Positions 31,331-40,402 of a DNA stretch of 51,161 nucleotides are shown here, one piece after another. Made by a program: the position numbers and the translations under genes. How positions within the stretch are numbered: position 1 is the first letter of the stretch; the number at the start of each line of letters is the position of its first letter. The stretch spans positions 1 through 51,161 of the forward strand of contig NZ_JASCOR010000010.1 in assembly GCF_029959445.1 (NCBI RefSeq). Reading direction: 5' to 3'. The notes below the pieces were generated by a model. It worked only from the letters and a program-made list of their open reading frames with translations, was not told the DNA's origin and searched no databases. This DNA is from Stenotrophomonas sp. PS02298 (lineage in GTDB: Bacteria; Pseudomonadota; Gammaproteobacteria; Xanthomonadales; Xanthomonadaceae).

Positions 31331-34036
31331 TCAGTAAGACAACGTCATGTTGATGAAGAGGCCGCGGTTCCGTTCTGCCTGGTCACCATTGAGCGCGAAG
31401 CGGTATTGCACGCTGGCATCAAACGACGAACGCGGCCCATGCAGGCGGTCCTCGCGGAACAGTCGACGCACTCCAATGCCGACACCAGCGCCGAGCGCCA
31501 GGTCGCCATCTTCGGCAGCCAGCCGGAAGCTCTGCCGTGATCCGTCCGGATAGACCACGCCTTCTGCCCGATCACGCTGCCGGTACCAGTCAGCCCCCAC
31601 CACCGCAAAAGGATTAATGGTCCAGTTGTCGCTGGCCGTACGCGGGCGATAGCTCCAGCCAAAGCGGAACTCGCTGGAGGCAAACAGCTGGCTGCGCTTG
31701 AGCTGGCCGCTGGAACGTACTTCCTGCACGTGCGTGCCGTTGAAGTCCACGCGGCCCACGCGGAAGTCCGCATCGTTGTTGCTCCACGCATAACCACCCT
31801 GCGCGTACAGCTGCATGCTCGGCCAGCTGCGGTCATCCGGACTGCTGGCAGCACCGTGGTACCAGCCATAGGACACATAGGTCATCCAGCCACCGGCGGC
31901 ATCGTCAAGTTGGTAACGCCCCTGCACGGCCTCTCCGCTGCCCACGGTTGCGGATAGACGGCATTGCTCGGCTGCTGTCTGCGCGTAGAGCCCACCATGG
32001 CGGTTGGCGGAGCCAATGAACTGGCGTCGCTCGATACCGAACCCCAGCCCGGTGTCCGGCACCCGGAAGCGTGCACCCAGCGCTGCGATGCTGCTGGGCC
32101 AACCGGTCGCGGTGCGCGTGGTCATGCCATTCCGGGTGTCATCAAGCCCGCCGATATCCTCGCCGGTACAGGGGTCGATGTTGCGCAAGGCTTCGTATTT
32201 GCCGCCGCCGTCGTACAACACATTGGTGAGCCGCGCGTAGAGCTCAACGTTGGGTTGGTAGGCGATCGGCCGCCAATAGGCTTCAACCGAGCTGAAGGCC
32301 GCATCGCCGGGCGTGCTCAGCGCCGCCCCGCCCAGCGTGGCCGTGGTCTGCCGCGCACCGCGCCAGCCGACACTGGCGGTGATGCCCCAGCGTCGTTCCA
32401 GTTCGGTCAACGAACTGCGCGCATAGCGCCGTTGCTCTGGCGTCAGTGCCAGTTCACCGCGCTCGGAGCGTTCCAGCGATTTCCGGATCTGCTGTGATGC
32501 CTGCCCGCGCTCACCCATGCCAATGCGCGCATACGCCTGGTCGAGCTCGATCGTTGGCGGTGCCTTGCCCGTGGCCGCTGCCGCTTCCAGATCAGCCAGA
32601 CCAAGCTCGGCCTCCCCCGCACGCTGGTGCAGGTTGGCGCGCTGCATCAGCATGTCGACGTTGTCTGGCTCCTTCTGCAGGCCTGTATTCAATCGTTGTA
32701 CGGCCTGCGCCCGCTGGCCGGCATTGCCCGCTGCCAGCGTCGAAGTCAGCAGTCGCTGCATGGCCGGATCATCCGGGGCCGCCTGCACGGCCGCCTGTGC
32801 CTGGGTGATGGCCTCAGCCCATTGCTGGCGGCCATAGGCTGCATAGGCGCGGGCCGCCGGTGTATCCAGGGTCTGGTCCGCCGGCCGCATCTCGCATTGC
32901 GTGCCATAAGGCGTGTCACGACAGGCCTGCAGTGGCGCGGGGAAATGGGTTGCATCCAATTCCCGCGCCAAGGAGCGCTTGCGCGAGGCGGTACGGCGGC
33001 TGATCACCGCCTCGTCGTTGGCATCCATTGGACCCAGCAATACCCCGGCACGCTCAGCGTCGCCGGCGGCCAAGGCTGCATCCACCGCCAGCAGCCGGAT
33101 GTTGTGCAGCTGCTGCTCATCCAGCCAATCCTGTGCGAGTGCGCGGTCGAAGTCGGCATTGGCACCGGCATCACGCCCCAGCCGTTGCAGCAGGTAACCA
33201 CGCAACACCAGTGCATTGATGTCTTCACTGTCCTGCACCAGTGCGTCCGTGGCGGCCTGCACGGCGTCCTCCAGCTGATCGTCGAGCATCAATGCGCTGA
33301 TCAGCAGCAACCGATGACTTGCCGACTCCGGCGCCAATGCCACCGCTTCGCGGGCTGGTGCCACGGCATCGGCAGGACGAAACGCCATCATGGCCGCGTA
33401 ACCTGCCTGCGCCGGCGCCACCGCCTGCGCACGCTTGATGCGCAGTTTTCGCGCCTCCAGGTCAGTGATGTTCTGCGCCCCCAGGTCCACTGCGGTCTGC
33501 AACGCCTGCAAGGCGGTATCCGGCTTGCCCTGGGCTTCCAGCGAATCCACCCACAACATGGCCCAGGTGCCCTGGGTCGGATCGATCCGGAAGGCCTGTT
33601 CGGCCTGCTGCTCGGCCAGCGCCATCTCACCTCGGTAGTAGCTGGCGTAGGCCTCGGTGGCCAGGGGATAGCCCTTCTCGAACGGCGTCTGCGTCACCGG
33701 CGCTGCGGCAGCCGCCTGTCGGCGGGCAGCCTGGCGTGGCGTGCCTGCCGCTGTGGCACGGCCCGGCGTGCGTGGGGCATTGGTGGCGCCACGGCCTGAA
33801 GCGCGGGCCTGCGACTGCGCCAGCAGGTCGTGCAGACGCTGCACATCCGGGCGCAAACGCACCGCTTCGCGGGCCTGCCTCGCGGCTTCCGCATAGTCAC
33901 CGCGGGCATACGCCGCATACGCCTGCTCAGCCACACGATACGCAGCGCCCGACAACGGCAATTCCTGCGCCAGCGCCGTCACGCTGGCACCGGCAAGGAC
34001 GAAAGCAACGAGGGGTTTCAGCAACTTCATGCTCAT
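31331..34036 (-). CDS. nfrA: NfrA-like TPR outer-membrane protein (exopolysaccharide exporter / phage N4 receptor type)
   Basis: 901 residues with a signal peptide ending ALAQ. Residues 25-560 are rich in tetratricopeptide repeats (for example AYAAYARGDYAEAARQAREAVRLRPD), interrupted by an Ala/Arg/Thr-rich linker near 75-115. The last 340 residues form the NfrA C-terminal beta-barrel-like domain (WGITASVGWRGARQT..., final LSY). In E. coli NfrA is the outer-membrane receptor of phage N4 and part of a c-di-GMP-controlled N-acetylmannosamine polymer export system with NfrB. It overlaps nfrB by ATGA (34033-34036), so the pairing is secure. Confidence 0.88.
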   Translation of the reverse strand: MSMKLLKPLVAFVLAGASVTALAQELPLSGAAYRVAEQAYAAYARGDYAEAARQAREAVRLRPDVQRLHDLLAQSQARASGRGATNAPRTPGRATAAGTPRQAARRQAAAAAPVTQTPFEKGYPLATEAYASYYRGEMALAEQQAEQAFRIDPTQGTWAMLWVDSLEAQGKPDTALQALQTAVDLGAQNITDLEARKLRIKRAQAVAPAQAGYAAMMAFRPADAVAPAREAVALAPESASHRLLLISALMLDDQLEDAVQAATDALVQDSEDINALVLRGYLLQRLGRDAGANADFDRALAQDWLDEQQLHNIRLLAVDAALAAGDAERAGVLLGPMDANDEAVISRRTASRKRSLARELDATHFPAPLQACRDTPYGTQCEMRPADQTLDTPAARAYAAYGRQQWAEAITQAQAAVQAAPDDPAMQRLLTSTLAAGNAGQRAQAVQRLNTGLQKEPDNVDMLMQRANLHQRAGEAELGLADLEAAAATGKAPPTIELDQAYARIGMGERGQASQQIRKSLERSERGELALTPEQRRYARSSLTELERRWGITASVGWRGARQTTATLGGAALSTPGDAAFSSVEAYWRPIAYQPNVELYARLTNVLYDGGGKYEALRNIDPCTGEDIGGLDDTRNGMTTRTATGWPSSIAALGARFRVPDTGLGFGIERRQFIGSANRHGGLYAQTAAEQCRLSATVGSGEAVQGRYQLDDAAGGWMTYVSYGWYHGAASSPDDRSWPSMQLYAQGGYAWSNNDADFRVGRVDFNGTHVQEVRSSGQLKRSQLFASSEFRFGWSYRPRTASDNWTINPFAVVGADWYRQRDRAEGVVYPDGSRQSFRLAAEDGDLALGAGVGIGVRRLFREDRLHGPRSSFDASVQYRFALNGDQAERNRGLFINMTLSY

Positions 34037-36177
34037 GCCAGGAACACATCCGGGTGCAGACGCGCTCCATCGGCACGTCGTTGTTGTTCTTCCACGGCGG
34101 TAGCGATGGCCTGCTCACTGGCAACACCACGACGCACAAGGTAGTCACCGATGCGGCCGTCGCGATGCGGCCGGTACTCGTCCAGGGCAGCCTGGAAGTG
34201 CTCGCGCGAGATAAGTTTCATTTCCACCAGCAGGTCGCCCAGCAGGGGCACGGCATTGATCCGATAGTCCGCGCCGCAGATCAAACGAAGGCCGGCATTG
34301 ATCTCGCTTTCGCGGGCAATAAACTGCTCGACCTGCTCCACCTTGGCGTGCTGGGCCAGTACCTGCAGCGTCGCCTCGGGCAGCGCGCTGGCAACAGCCA
34401 GGCGCAGTACATCCGCGCTGGCACTGGGCAACGGCAGTACCCGCCACTGCACGCACGCATCCACCGAAAGCGGGAAATAGCCTTGCTTCAGGTAGTCCAC
34501 GTCGATGCTGGCGCGCGGCAGCTCTTCCTGGAAGGAAATCGCTTCGGCCAACGTTTCATCGTCCAACCAACCCTGCGACACCAGGATTCGACCCAAGGGC
34601 TGCTGTCGTCCGTGCTGTTGCTCATCAAGCGCCTGCTGCAGGCGTGCAGGCTCCACCGCCTGCCATACGCCCAACAGCTCGCCCAGACGTCGGCGCGTCT
34701 GTACCAACTGGGAGTTGCTGGGAAAGTCATGCATGGTCTTGTCCCAGACCAACTGCCTGCCGAGCAGCAGGTAACCAGCAAACAGACGCCAGGCACGCGC
34801 CGTGGCCGCGCAGTTGATGACGTTGCCCACGATCATCCGCGGCACCGACATCAACGCATGTTCCCAGCCATACAGGCGATTGACGAAATACATGCGCTGC
34901 AGCACACGCATGCCCAACGCGGCAGTGGTGAACAAAGCGATGCGCATCGGCCAGGAACCGGCCTGGAACACCGTGGGAAATTCAATCGTCCACACGCCAG
35001 TCACCTTCAACAACCAGAACAGCAGCAACTGCGCGAACAATATGTAGGCCAAAATGCTGACGAACGAAGTGATGATGCCCTTGCGATCACGCAGCAACAG
35101 GTAACGGTTGGCCAGGCTGCCACCCCAGCCAAGCGTCTCCCAACTCTGCATTCCGATGCCCAGCACCCAGCGCGCCTTCTGCCGGTACGCAGCGCGGAAG
35201 TTGTCGGGAAAATACTCGCGCACGCACAACGCCATTTTCACCGTGCGCTCGCGTGCACCGCCCCAACCAAACCATGACGACGGGCGCCGCACACGGAATT
35301 CCACCGGAAAGCGGGCAAAGATCGAGTGCATGCCCATCCGCCCAAGGCGGGCACCAATGTCATAGTCCTCGGTGAGGCTGTCGGTATTGAAGGGCTGGTT
35401 GTTTGTTTCCTCGCTCAGCGCCAGCAAGGCGCGGCGCGAGAAGCAGGTACCGACGCCCGCCGACGGAACGGTGCCGGACAGGCTTTCACGCACCACCAGG
35501 TCCTTGGCATGCCACTCGGCGAACTCGTCCATGTAGGTGCCGGCGACCAGCTCGTACCATTCCCGGTCCAGTGACGTCACCGGCAGCTGGATCATGTCCT
35601 TCCGCGGCAGCAGGTAGTTGTAGAAACGCAGCTCCCACGGATGCAGCACGTCCTCGCTGTCGTGCAACACCACGCCAGCAAACTCGATGTCATTGCGCTT
35701 TTCGTACTCGAAGATCGACAGCACCAGCCAGTTCAGGCAGTCGGCCTTGTTGGTTGGCCCGGGGTGTGGCACCTCCACCCGCTGCAGCCGGCGGTAACGT
35801 CGGCGCATACGCTCCACTTCGGCAATGGTCTGCGTGTCGTTGGGATAGGTACCGACGAAAATCACGTACTCCTGGTAATCGAGCACGTCGATCATGTTCG
35901 CCACCATCTGGGCGATGACGTCGTACTCGGCCCAGGCTGGCACCATGATCGCGATGGGCTGCTGCGGCCGCTCCATCAGGGCATCGACCGACAGCGGCCG
36001 GTAGGAGGAACGCTTCAGTACCGTCAGCCTGCGCCATAGATGCCGCGTCCAGTACCAGACGTCGATGAACAGGTCGTCCAGGCTCGACAGCAGGATCAGC
36101 ACAGCCAGTACCACCGCAGCCGTTTCAAGGGCTGCGTGGTAGTTGGCCAGATGAATGTTCCAGAGAACGGCGCTCAT
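34033..36177 (-). CDS. nfrB: NfrB-like family 2 glycosyltransferase with c-di-GMP-binding MshEN domains
   Basis: 714 residues. A membrane helix near 17-35 is followed by a GT2 catalytic domain with DSED (173-176), TEDYD (269-273) and QKARW (333-337), then more membrane helices. The cytoplasmic tail carries an MshEN-type repeat: RLGELL...LQQALDEQ (497-520), then LGRILVSQGWLDDETLAEA (528-546). A second, weaker copy spans about 645-699 (RIGDYLVRRGVASEQAIATA). The first Gly of repeat one is Gln here. E. coli NfrB makes and exports a ManNAc polymer when c-di-GMP binds this module. Here wecB is in the same operon, supporting the same donor sugar. Confidence 0.9.
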   Translation of the reverse strand: MSAVLWNIHLANYHAALETAAVVLAVLILLSSLDDLFIDVWYWTRHLWRRLTVLKRSSYRPLSVDALMERPQQPIAIMVPAWAEYDVIAQMVANMIDVLDYQEYVIFVGTYPNDTQTIAEVERMRRRYRRLQRVEVPHPGPTNKADCLNWLVLSIFEYEKRNDIEFAGVVLHDSEDVLHPWELRFYNYLLPRKDMIQLPVTSLDREWYELVAGTYMDEFAEWHAKDLVVRESLSGTVPSAGVGTCFSRRALLALSEETNNQPFNTDSLTEDYDIGARLGRMGMHSIFARFPVEFRVRRPSSWFGWGGARERTVKMALCVREYFPDNFRAAYRQKARWVLGIGMQSWETLGWGGSLANRYLLLRDRKGIITSFVSILAYILFAQLLLFWLLKVTGVWTIEFPTVFQAGSWPMRIALFTTAALGMRVLQRMYFVNRLYGWEHALMSVPRMIVGNVINCAATARAWRLFAGYLLLGRQLVWDKTMHDFPSNSQLVQTRRRLGELLGVWQAVEPARLQQALDEQQHGRQQPLGRILVSQGWLDDETLAEAISFQEELPRASIDVDYLKQGYFPLSVDACVQWRVLPLPSASADVLRLAVASALPEATLQVLAQHAKVEQVEQFIARESEINAGLRLICGADYRINAVPLLGDLLVEMKLISREHFQAALDEYRPHRDGRIGDYLVRRGVASEQAIATAVEEQQRRADGARLHPDVFLA

Positions 36178-36183
36178 GACCGG

Positions 36184-38400
36184 TCAGTGCGCACCGTCGG
36201 TCTTGCGACGGCGGCGGATCTGCGCAATGCGTGCAGCCAGCAGCATCAACACGATCACTCCCACCAGTACCAGCAACAGCACCATGTGCCGCTGCCAAAC
36301 CGGCTGCGGATTGCCATCCACGGCAATACGCAGTCCTTCGGGATCCTCGCGATCAAAATCCTGTACAAGCCCGCGACCATCCAGCAGCGCCACCGAGCCC
36401 CGTACCAACCGGAACGGTTCGGCGATGCTTGCAATGCCGTTGCCCAGCTCACGGTAGACGACGCCGGTGTTGGCGCCATCACCGGTCACTTCCACCAGCG
36501 CTGCACGATCCAGGCCCGCCAAGTCCAGCACCGTTTCCTGATCCTTGCTGGTGATGCGCAGCTGACCGCCCTCGACCGAGGCCGCGCTCGTGCTGCCCTG
36601 CGGCGGCACGTTGAACGCGAGATACGACTGGCTCTGGGCAGGAGCATTCTTGTCCTTCACCACTTCCAACGTCGCGCGTTCCGCCGATGCCCCCACCGCA
36701 GCGCTGACGCGGATGACGGTCTGCAGCGTTGCAGGCGCATTCTGCAACCACGCAGCCGGCACCAGCACCTTGTGCGGGCCGGAAAGATGAGCAGCCGCAC
36801 CGACGAAATCCGGTGCGGTACCACGCTCGGCCAGCACGATATGGCTGCTGGGCAGCACCGTCACCGGATACGCCGTCGCCGGGTCGTGGCAGTACGGGCG
36901 CGCCGGCTGCCGCAGGAAGGAAACACGCACCTGGTTGCGTGCCGTGATTGCGTAGAGCGGCACATTTGCGCGGATACGCTGCGGCTTGCCGTCGGCGTTC
37001 AACACCCTGGCGCCCAGCAGGTAATCATTGAAGAAGATCGACGCTACTGCGCCTTCGCCACTCGCGTTGGGCGCGGCCGATACGTCAATGACCACTTCCT
37101 TCGGCAAGCGACCCTCGCCCGACAACAGGCCAAGATCGGCATTGGCGGTGCGATCACTGCGCGCGATGATGTCCTGGGTGCCGGAGAACGCACCCAGGCG
37201 GTCCAGCAACACCACGCCCTTGTCGGTCATCAGCTGCTGTGCCTTGGCAACCTGCAGGTTCTGGCCCAGTGCATAGGCGCGCCACTGCGCGCTGAACAGC
37301 CCCGCCACTTCGGCCGCGGCACCGGTACCGACCATCAGCACTGGCTGACCGGCGACCACGCCGGCGACCACACCGTTGCCCGGCAGGGTGGCTTCCAGCG
37401 TCGCCATGCTGTCCTTGCGCCACGCATTGAACGCGGCTGCACCATCAGCATCCGTCGCAGCCACCTGGCTGCCCAGCGCATCCAATGCGCGCTTGACCGC
37501 ACCCTGCAGCCCCGGGCCGGCAACCGCCACATCCATCGGCAGCACACCGTCCTTGCCCAATGACAGCAACGCGCCGATTTCCGCTTCGTTGGCAATACGG
37601 TGCTGCGCGCTTGCCGACGACAGCGCCGCATAGGCCGGAACCGACGCCAGGCTCGCGGGGATCTGCAAGCCGCTGGTGTCCACCGTGTCGCCGACCTTCG
37701 GCAATGCCTGCACCGTTACCCGCTTGCCAGCTGCTTCCAGCACGGCGCCCACCCGCCACGCCGTGTCGTAACTGCCCGCATCCAGCTGACGGCCATCCAC
37801 CAGCAAACGTACCTGCCGCGGCAACGCGGTCCAGGCCTTGGCAACGGTATCAATCGCACGCCGATCAAATTCATAGCTGAAGCGTGTATCCGGGCCAATC
37901 CGCAGCACATTGGCGGGGGCGCTCTGGTCCGTGCACTGGTAATCCGAGACCACCGACCACCAACCGATGCCGAAACGCACGAAACCGCTTGCGCGCGGGA
38001 AACCATCGATGCCGATCAACTGGCTCAGGTCGCCCTGTGCGTCGGTGATGGTGCGCGCGGCCACGGCATCATCGTCGATGCTCAACAGGTTCGAGGTACG
38101 GCCCGGATGGCCACGCAGATAGCGCGCATCCAACTGCAACTGCGCATTGCGGGTGGCGACACCCGCCGGCACTGGCAGGTAGAGCTCGCGCTGGTTGTCC
38201 TGCCCGCGCAGGCTGACCGGCTCGGTAAAACCGAGGTCGCGCAGCGTCATACTGCGTGAAACAACTGTATTTGCGCCCCATTCGCGGAACTGACCACTGA
38301 CCGAATCGGCGGCAAAGGCCTGCAGCGAAACGGCCATGGAAAGCGCCACCAACGATAGCGACGTACTCAAGTTTCCAGCTCGGTATGCGTGATTGCTCAT
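36184..38400 (-). CDS. BcsB-like periplasmic subunit of the exopolysaccharide synthase
   Basis: 738 residues with a signal peptide ending AFAAD, a long periplasmic part and one C-terminal membrane helix (MVLLLVLVGVIVLMLLAA) before a basic tail. Segments such as LYLPVPAGVATRNAQLQL and FFNDYLLGARVLNADG follow the BcsB (cellulose synthase periplasmic subunit) pattern. BcsB guides the nascent chain through the periplasm beside its glycosyltransferase. It lies between wecB (ATGA overlap at 38397-38400) and nfrB (6 bp), so it is very likely the NfrB partner, perhaps replacing YbcH of E. coli. Confidence 0.85.
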   Translation of the reverse strand: MSNHAYRAGNLSTSLSLVALSMAVSLQAFAADSVSGQFREWGANTVVSRSMTLRDLGFTEPVSLRGQDNQRELYLPVPAGVATRNAQLQLDARYLRGHPGRTSNLLSIDDDAVAARTITDAQGDLSQLIGIDGFPRASGFVRFGIGWWSVVSDYQCTDQSAPANVLRIGPDTRFSYEFDRRAIDTVAKAWTALPRQVRLLVDGRQLDAGSYDTAWRVGAVLEAAGKRVTVQALPKVGDTVDTSGLQIPASLASVPAYAALSSASAQHRIANEAEIGALLSLGKDGVLPMDVAVAGPGLQGAVKRALDALGSQVAATDADGAAAFNAWRKDSMATLEATLPGNGVVAGVVAGQPVLMVGTGAAAEVAGLFSAQWRAYALGQNLQVAKAQQLMTDKGVVLLDRLGAFSGTQDIIARSDRTANADLGLLSGEGRLPKEVVIDVSAAPNASGEGAVASIFFNDYLLGARVLNADGKPQRIRANVPLYAITARNQVRVSFLRQPARPYCHDPATAYPVTVLPSSHIVLAERGTAPDFVGAAAHLSGPHKVLVPAAWLQNAPATLQTVIRVSAAVGASAERATLEVVKDKNAPAQSQSYLAFNVPPQGSTSAASVEGGQLRITSKDQETVLDLAGLDRAALVEVTGDGANTGVVYRELGNGIASIAEPFRLVRGSVALLDGRGLVQDFDREDPEGLRIAVDGNPQPVWQRHMVLLLVLVGVIVLMLLAARIAQIRRRRKTDGAH

Positions 38401-39584
38401 TCGGCGTGCTCGATAAGATGTGGTGCGTTCGCCCGCGCTGCCCGCAACGACAGCTGTGGCATGAACTCGGAATACGACGCCCCCAACAGCGCCGCTACGA
38501 TGCGATCACTCGCATTGCCATCGCCGTAGGGGCTGGCAAGCGGATTGAACATGGCGGGTTTTGCCGGCGCAGCGAGCGCCTGGCGAACACCATCGATGAT
38601 GCGTATGGCGGAGGTTCCGACGAGCGTTACCGCACCCGCCGCTACCGCCTCCGGGCGCTCGGTGACATCGCGCATGACCAGCACCGGTCGCCCCAGTGCA
38701 GGCGCCTCTTCCTGGACACCACCGGAATCGGTCAGCACCACATCGGCAAGCTGCATCAGCCTTACGAAACTGAGGTAATCCTGCGGCGGCAGCAGATGGA
38801 CATTTTCCAGCCCCGCCAACTGCGCATGCACCGGCCCCTGCACATTCGGATTGAGGTGCACCGGGTAGATGATGTCCAATCCCGGCTCGCGTGCCAATGC
38901 AGCCAACGCCGCGCAGATCTCGGCAAAACCATTGCCAAAACTCTCGCGACGGTGTCCGGTGACCAGAAGCAGGCGCCGGCCCTCGCGCAACGGCAACCCA
39001 GCGTCGATCGCACCACGCAGCCCGGCATCGCGCTCAATGCGTTCCACGGTCTGCTTCAAGGCATCTATCACGGTGTTGCCGGTCACGATGAGCTGCCCAG
39101 ACGGCCGCTCGCCTGCAAGGTTCCGTGCCGCTTCAGGCGTCGGCGCAAACAGGTGGTCACTGACCAGATCAACGACGCGGCGATTGAGCTCTTCCGGCCA
39201 CGGCTGTTGCAGGTTTCCAGTGCGCAAACCCGCTTCGACATGACCGATACGGATGCGACGGTGGAATGCGGCCATCGCCGCACTCATGGCCGTGGTTGTA
39301 TCACCGTGCACCAGCACCAGATCAGGCTCGACACGTGCATAGAGTTCATCCAGACGCTCGAACAGGCGTGCACACAGCCCGTTCAAGGTCTGATTGCCAA
39401 CCATGACATCGAGATCATGATCCGGCGTGATCTGGAACAACCCCAGCACCTGATCCAACATCGCACGATGCTGACCAGTGGTAGCCACGATCGACTCTAT
39501 ACCGGGTGCTTTCGCCAAAGCCCCCACCAATGGCCCCATCTTGATCGCCTCAGGGCGAGTGCCGAAAACAGACAGAATTCTCAA
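38397..39584 (-). CDS. wecB: UDP-N-acetylglucosamine 2-epimerase (non-hydrolysing)
   Basis: 395 residues beginning at a TTG (39584). GGGGGAGGGG directly upstream and the canonical opening RILSVFGTRPEAIKMGPLV support this rare start. Active-site segments VHGDTTTAMSAAMAAF, GHVEAGLRTGN and PEELNRRVVD are intact. WecB converts UDP-GlcNAc to UDP-ManNAc. In E. coli it is also known as NfrC because it is needed for N4 infection. Placing it first in this operon ties the polymer to ManNAc. No UDP-ManNAc dehydrogenase is nearby, so the sugar is probably used unoxidised. Confidence 0.95.
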   Translation of the reverse strand: MRILSVFGTRPEAIKMGPLVGALAKAPGIESIVATTGQHRAMLDQVLGLFQITPDHDLDVMVGNQTLNGLCARLFERLDELYARVEPDLVLVHGDTTTAMSAAMAAFHRRIRIGHVEAGLRTGNLQQPWPEELNRRVVDLVSDHLFAPTPEAARNLAGERPSGQLIVTGNTVIDALKQTVERIERDAGLRGAIDAGLPLREGRRLLLVTGHRRESFGNGFAEICAALAALAREPGLDIIYPVHLNPNVQGPVHAQLAGLENVHLLPPQDYLSFVRLMQLADVVLTDSGGVQEEAPALGRPVLVMRDVTERPEAVAAGAVTLVGTSAIRIIDGVRQALAAPAKPAMFNPLASPYGDGNASDRIVAALLGASYSEFMPQLSLRAARANAPHLIEHAE

Positions 39585-39631
39585 GACCCCTCCCCCAGAG
39601 GCTACGCGTACCGATTTGTTCGCCGCTGCAT

Positions 39632-39661
39632 CATATATGCGCTGTACCCCTGAAATGTTAA
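39632..39661 (-). promoter_or_regulatory. candidate promoter of the wecB-nfr operon
   Basis: On the minus strand TTAACA (39661-39656) and TATATG (39637-39632) are separated by 18 bp, giving a start about 40 bases before the TTG of wecB. The match is moderate. No operator-like palindrome stands out nearby. Confidence 0.4.
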
Positions 39662-39881
39662 AAACGGGACACTCATCACATTATCGTAAGAGCGAGAGTG
39701 ACAAACAGAACGAAACCTGAATCTTCGTAGCAAAACGGTGGCGCTCCAGCCAAACGTTCGATACATGCGCAAGTCATCGCGGGGAGCGCACTGAAAACAA
39801 AAGCACTGGCCAAGCCAGCAACTGCGCCATCGCGCGACGGCAAGGCTGCTCCTCGGATTCACTCAGTCCAGGCACTCGCTC
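39662..39881. other. intergenic region upstream of the exopolysaccharide operon, nothing recognised
   Basis: I see no domain-bearing frame or RNA. The base composition is slightly lower in GC than the operon, continuing into the hypothetical gene that follows. Confidence 0.4.
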
Positions 39882-40316
39882 TTGCAGCTGCCAACATGTG
39901 GTCCCGCAAGCTCCCATCTTCCGACACGTCTCGCCTATCGACATGCGTCAGGCACACCAACGCCGGAGGAACTGCTCAAGATTGCGATTGAGATGGGACA
40001 CAAGGGCACTGCAATACGGCTTGCACGCCACTTTCAAGAATGCTCAGCAGTGTTGAACTACCAGGAACTGCTTGCAGCACGTATTAGAGAGATGGCGTGC
40101 AACCACTTCGGCTATTGCAGTACGAGAAGAGCCGCTCGACGCCTTTGGAATCAAGTAGAAACCGGAGTTATCGACCCATCATCCAGAGATGAGCCTGACT
40201 TTGTTCTGAGTCCTTCGGCGATCGAGGACATGATTTTTCTTTTCAAGAAAGTCGGGATTCATAGCAAAGATCAGCTTCAGCAGCTTGTCGCAGACCCCGA
40301 TGCGGGCCAGGCGTAG
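39882..40316 (+). CDS. hypothetical protein, start uncertain, possibly truncated
   Basis: The frame opens at a TTG (39882) and encodes up to 144 residues; the first in-frame ATG is at 39993. The part from TPEELLKIAIEMGHKGTAIR to the end (DQLQQLVADPDAGQA) has a believable amphipathic, Asp/Glu-containing composition, so coding probably begins upstream of that ATG and the 5' end may be lost. No domain, signal or membrane segment is recognised. GC content is lower than in the flanking operon. It converges on the arsenic genes and could be a remnant of horizontally acquired DNA. Confidence 0.4.
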   Translation: MQLPTCGPASSHLPTRLAYRHASGTPTPEELLKIAIEMGHKGTAIRLARHFQECSAVLNYQELLAARIREMACNHFGYCSTRRAARRLWNQVETGVIDPSSRDEPDFVLSPSAIEDMIFLFKKVGIHSKDQLQQLVADPDAGQA

Positions 40317-40402
40317 CAGCTCTTCCAGGTCGAAGCTGCTCCATGAATCGCCCTGAGTGCCTGCTACGAAAGGCTGCTTCTGGCAATAAGGAGACATCGA
40401 CG

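Noticed and set aside
39602-39862. 86-codon minus-strand frame upstream of wecB
   Set aside because: Spans the predicted wecB promoter, Arg/Ser/Cys/Phe-rich, no recognisable feature.
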